From contig DIAF01000047.1 in the NCBI GenBank assembly GCA_002414665.1, forward strand, positions 56,031-72,464: a stretch of 16,434 nt of DNA, given 5' to 3'. Under the pieces are notes generated by a model. It saw only the letters and a list, made by a program, of their open reading frames with translations, did no database searches and was not told where the DNA came from. The position numbers and the translations under genes were made by a program. Source of the DNA: Halieaceae bacterium UBA5085 (GTDB lineage: Bacteria; Pseudomonadota; Gammaproteobacteria; Pseudomonadales; Halieaceae). Shown piece after piece: positions 13,953 through 16,434 of the stretch (position 1 is the first letter of the stretch; every line of letters begins with the position of its first letter).

Positions 13953-14468
13953 ATCGTTGGGTTTGATCAGTAGCTGGGCCTTCCAGCAAAGAAATATCGT
14001 TGCTATTCGAGCCGCTTCAGCAACGCCTTGCTCAGAGGCCACTTTGAATGCCTGATTCTGAGTATCCACCCAATCGAATTTGAAGCTGTTCAACTCCGCG
14101 ATCGAGACCTCATATGCTTCTTTGTGGGCATAATTATTCCTCACATTGTTAAGAGCTTTAAACGCCGAGACATACACTTCCGGGAGCACACCCAAAGCTC
14201 GAGCCAAATCGACTTTCAGCTCAAATGCCACACGATTTTTGAAGAATGCTTCTGGATTCACCAGGCTTCGTGCGATCAAAGCTTCCAATACTCGCTCAAC
14301 AAAGATGTGCCCTTTCAATAGAGGAGACATTTCGTTCGAATCGAAAACCAGCTGCTCCATTGCATGCTGGTCCAGCTCATCATGCGACATGTTCTCAATA
14401 TCAATACTCAAAAGAAGCTACCCTTTTATTCTGCATAACAGCTTATTAGAAAGACCTCGCCGTATAAC
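13824..14468 (-). mobile_element. Single-gene integron cassette carrying the HEPN-like gene
   Basis: The element runs from core heptamer GTTATAC (minus strand, 14462-14468) through the HEPN-like gene to the attC, whose R' repeats the same heptamer at 13818-13824. Identical core heptamers at both ends, one gene in the usual orientation, and a stop codon in R'' are what a gene cassette shows. No integrase gene or complete attI is visible, so this is an isolated cassette or the edge of a cassette cluster lacking an integrase here. Confidence 0.72.
13947..14411 (-). CDS. HEPN/MltR-like small protein in an integron cassette
   Basis: A 154-residue, almost fully helical protein. Residues 28-75 (EMSPLLKGHIFVERVLEALI, then the ARSL, FELKVDLARALG segments) and the motif LNNVRNNYAH at 87-96 fit a HEPN-type four-helix bundle. 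R91-x4-H96 matches the R-x4-6-H ribonuclease motif of HEPN toxins. MltR-like and DUF4145-like proteins have a similar layout, so it may be non-catalytic. The start is TTG at 14411; the ATG at 14390 (MSHDELDQ) is a reasonable alternative and neither has a strong ribosome binding site. The TAA stop is inside the attC core box. A cassette toxin, antitoxin or phage-resistance factor are all possible. No partner antitoxin gene is in the cassette. Confidence 0.72.
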   Translation of the reverse strand: MSIDIENMSHDELDQHAMEQLVFDSNEMSPLLKGHIFVERVLEALIARSLVNPEAFFKNRVAFELKVDLARALGVLPEVYVSAFKALNNVRNNYAHKEAYEVSIAELNSFKFDWVDTQNQAFKVASEQGVAEAARIATIFLCWKAQLLIKPNDA

Positions 14469-14518
14469 ACCGCTCCGACTAACTCCCAAACCCCTCGGCC
14501 AGAATTCACAGGTCTTTC
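14449..14518. repeat. 9-bp inverted repeat spanning the cassette boundary
   Basis: GAAAGACCT (14449-14457) and AGGTCTTTC (14510-14518) are perfect inverted copies 52 bp apart, bracketing the core heptamer at 14462-14468. The rest of the 187-bp gap between the HEPN-like and YhaN-like genes shows no gene. The arms could be part of an attachment-site structure or a chance match. Confidence 0.5.
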
Positions 14519-14598
14519 CCTACATTCATACACATAACGCACTCACCTAACCCAGAATCCAACGGGATTAACCGGCCCTCGTATTGCACCGCATACAC

Positions 14599-16434
14599 TC
14601 ACAACCTCCTAACCCCCACCTCCCCCAAATACATAAACCGCCCCGGCGTACAGGTCAGCACCACCACCTGCGCATCCCGTCCCGCCGCGGCAATAGCCGC
14701 ACCCATACTCTGCAGGCGGCTGGGGTCGGAGAAGCCCAGGGCGTCGTCGATGATCACCGGCACACCGCCCTCGTCGGCGACGATGCGGGCGGCGGCCAGG
14801 CGGGTGAGGATGCCGAGCTGTTCCTTGGCGCCTACGCTGAGTGAGTCGAAGGGTACGGTCTGGCCGGCGCGGGTGACGCTGAGGATGGTCCAGTCTTCGT
14901 CCAGGGCGATGTCGAAGTCGCTGCCGAAGACGATCTTTCCCAGGTTCTGGATGCCTTCCCGCAGGGGGCGCACGTAGGCCTGGCGGGAGGCGTCGCGGTG
15001 TTCGTTGAGGGTTTCCCACAGCAGTTTGGCGGCGGCGGCGCGGCGCTCGGTGGCGGCGAGGGTGTCTTCCGCTTCCGCCAGGGCCTGCTCGGCGGCTTCC
15101 AGTTCTTCGAACAGGCCGTTGGCCTGGGCGCGGTCCAGGCGGCTTTTGAGTACGGCCTGCTCCTGCTGTTGCTCGATAATGTCCCGCTCGGCCCGGCGCA
15201 GGGCGTGGCTGGCGTTGTCCAGTTGCAGCTTTACGGTATCCGGGTCTTCGGCCTGTAGCTGGGCGCGCAGCTGTTCCAGTTCCGCGGTGATGGCCGCGAG
15301 CTGCTGTTCCCGGTCCGCTACCGCCTGCTCCAGCGCGGCATCGGGCTCGGTCTCCACCGCTTGCGCCAAACTGCTGCGCTTCTCGTCCAGCACGCTGGTG
15401 AGGGCATTGGCCTCAACGCTTGCCTGTTGCAGGCTGGCCTGGGCACGGTTGAGTTCACTGCGCTGTTCCTGCAGGCGGCCGCTCTCCTGGTCCAGCTCGG
15501 ATTCACAGGCGTCCAGGGCTTCAGTGGCGGTTTCCAGCTGCTGTTTTGCCTCCTGCGCGCTGGCGGGTAGGGGCTGGTTCGGGTCGCGCTGTTGCAGTGC
15601 CGCTTGACAGGCCTGTTGCAGGCGCGTGCAATCCGCCTGCAGGGATTCTTCATCCGCGCCCTGCAGCATGTCTTCAATGCGTTCACGCAGGGCGCTCACA
15701 GTCTGTTCCGCATCCACCCGCCGTTCGTCCAGGGTGATGGCCTGCTCCACGCTGCGCACCTGGAAGCGGGCCAGCAGGGCATCCAGTTCCTGCTGCCGGG
15801 CGTCCACTTCCGCCGCCAGTTCGCCGGCGGAGGCCGCGGGGGCGATGCGGATGCACGCCAGCTCGGGAATCTCCAGCTGCAGGTTGGCCGCCACCTGCCG
15901 CTCCAGTGTGTCGCCGGGGCGCAGGCTGACCGGCTCACCATTCAGCTGCCAGTCCAGCGCCTGCAGTGCCTCGATGGTGAGGCGGGTGGCGGCGTTGTCG
16001 CGGGTGCGGGTGGCCACGTCCAGGGCGCTGGCGGCTGCCTGGATCTCTTTGCGCCCGGAGCTGGTGATATGGATAGCCGCGAGGGTGTCGCGCGCGGCAG
16101 CCAGTTCGCCGCGCTGGGCTTGCACTCTTCCCAGCAGCTGCTCAAGGCGGGCCAGTTCGGCGGCGTCCTGCAGATAGGCGGCATCGCGGCGGGCCTGCTG
16201 CACGGCGTGTTGCAGGGCACGGCGCTGGGTTTGCAGTTCCTGCTGGGCAGCTTCGCCGGCCTGTACGGTGCGCTCCAGGCCTGAGGCCTGTTCTGCCAGC
16301 GGCTGCAGCGCGGCCTGTTTCTGTTCCAGTTCCTCGGCCCGGCGGGCGATGTCTGCCACCGCTTGCCGGCGCTGCTGCCACTGGTTGCGGGCGTGGGCCA
16401 GCAGCGCCTGCAGGGGCTTGCCCTCCTCCTCTTT
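14599..16434 (-). CDS. SMC/YhaN-like ATPase, C-terminal part (5' end beyond window)
   Basis: The frame is open from the right edge (beginning KEEEGKPLQALLAHARNQWQ) to TGA at 14599, 611 codons, so the N-terminal Walker A half lies outside the window. Most of the visible part is Gln/Glu/Ala-rich coiled coil. Near residues 15934-16100 in window coordinates a short globular stretch (QLNGEPVSLRPGDTLE) interrupts it. The C-terminal ATPase lobe has the ABC-type signature LSVGAKEQLG, Walker B and D-loop PVIIDDALGFSDPSR, and VVVLTCTPGRF. This is the layout of YhaN/SbcC-type DNA-repair ATPases, often paired with a YhaO/SbcD-like nuclease upstream, which cannot be checked here. It is GC-rich and marks the resident chromosome to the right of the island. 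Confidence 0.85.
   Translation of the reverse strand, partial: KEEEGKPLQALLAHARNQWQQRRQAVADIARRAEELEQKQAALQPLAEQASGLERTVQAGEAAQQELQTQRRALQHAVQQARRDAAYLQDAAELARLEQLLGRVQAQRGELAAARDTLAAIHITSSGRKEIQAAASALDVATRTRDNAATRLTIEALQALDWQLNGEPVSLRPGDTLERQVAANLQLEIPELACIRIAPAASAGELAAEVDARQQELDALLARFQVRSVEQAITLDERRVDAEQTVSALRERIEDMLQGADEESLQADCTRLQQACQAALQQRDPNQPLPASAQEAKQQLETATEALDACESELDQESGRLQEQRSELNRAQASLQQASVEANALTSVLDEKRSSLAQAVETEPDAALEQAVADREQQLAAITAELEQLRAQLQAEDPDTVKLQLDNASHALRRAERDIIEQQQEQAVLKSRLDRAQANGLFEELEAAEQALAEAEDTLAATERRAAAAKLLWETLNEHRDASRQAYVRPLREGIQNLGKIVFGSDFDIALDEDWTILSVTRAGQTVPFDSLSVGAKEQLGILTRLAAARIVADEGGVPVIIDDALGFSDPSRLQSMGAAIAAAGRDAQVVVLTCTPGRFMYLGEVGVRRL

Larger units (their letters stand above)
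9450..14468 (-). other. AT-richer accessory (defence-type) island
   Basis: All genes here share one strand and a lower GC content than both flanks. As a counted example, 20 of 60 bases are G/C at 11521-11580 against 39 of 60 at 15061-15120. The content (HEPN-like cassette, RloC/PrrC-like ATPase, CoiA-like protein, EVE-HNH nuclease) is typical of defence islands. The right border coincides with the core heptamer at 14462-14468; the left border lies within 28 bp of the methyltransferase start, with no clear attachment site. Confidence 0.7.

Noticed and set aside
13798..13989. A 63-codon minus-strand frame across the attC site.
   Set aside because: It is made largely of the attC palindrome and lacks a ribosome binding site.
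1..16434. CRISPR arrays, tRNA or rRNA genes and insertion sequences.
   Set aside because: I saw no regularly spaced repeats, cloverleaf-like segments or transposase genes. tRNA detection by eye is limited.

Overview
The window looks like chromosome from a GC-rich gammaproteobacterium. The gene set (NhaR-type LysR regulator, bacterial P450, SOUL protein, tannase-family esterase, DUF3524 glycosyltransferase, YhaN-like ATPase) would suit a marine OMG-type lineage such as Halieaceae or Spongiibacteraceae. That taxonomic guess is inference; there is no rRNA or marker gene to confirm it.

Left part (1-9421) is ordinary, dense, GC-rich chromosome. It holds a partial DUF6671 gene (-) divergent from a NhaR-like LysR regulator (+), then a cytochrome P450 and a secreted SOUL heme-binding protein (both -). 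A secreted tannase/feruloyl-esterase-family enzyme (+) and a small PLDc_N-type membrane protein (+) follow. Next come a DUF3524 tRNA-queuosine mannosyltransferase-like protein (-), a coiled-coil protein built on a 21-bp tandem repeat (+), a membrane-anchored quinone-oxidoreductase-like MDR protein (+), a SnoaL/ketosteroid-isomerase-like protein (-) and a class I methyltransferase (-). Several starts are GTG codons or internal ATGs chosen by clear ribosome binding sites.

The right-centre (about 9450-14468) is an AT-richer accessory island, with every gene on the minus strand. In transcription order it carries: (i) a HEPN-like gene with an RNNYAH motif whose TAA stop lies inside the first core box of a 135-bp integron attC site; (ii) a 769-residue AAA_13/RloC-PrrC-like ATPase; (iii) a CoiA-like zinc-ribbon/nuclease-fold protein starting 3 nt after the ATPase stop; (iv) a protein with a probable EVE/PUA-like N-terminal domain and a C-terminal HNH_2 nuclease domain, resembling modification-dependent restriction enzymes. 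The core heptamer GTATAAC occurs at both ends of the HEPN cassette (14462-14468 and 13818-13824), as expected for cassette insertion. No integron integrase is in the window. The ATPase/CoiA-like pair, with the HNH gene next to it, is the best candidate here for an undescribed anti-phage or nucleic-acid-surveillance system, probably acquired by cassette exchange.

The right end (14599-16434) returns to GC-rich sequence: the C-terminal part of a large SMC/YhaN-like ATPase that runs off the window.
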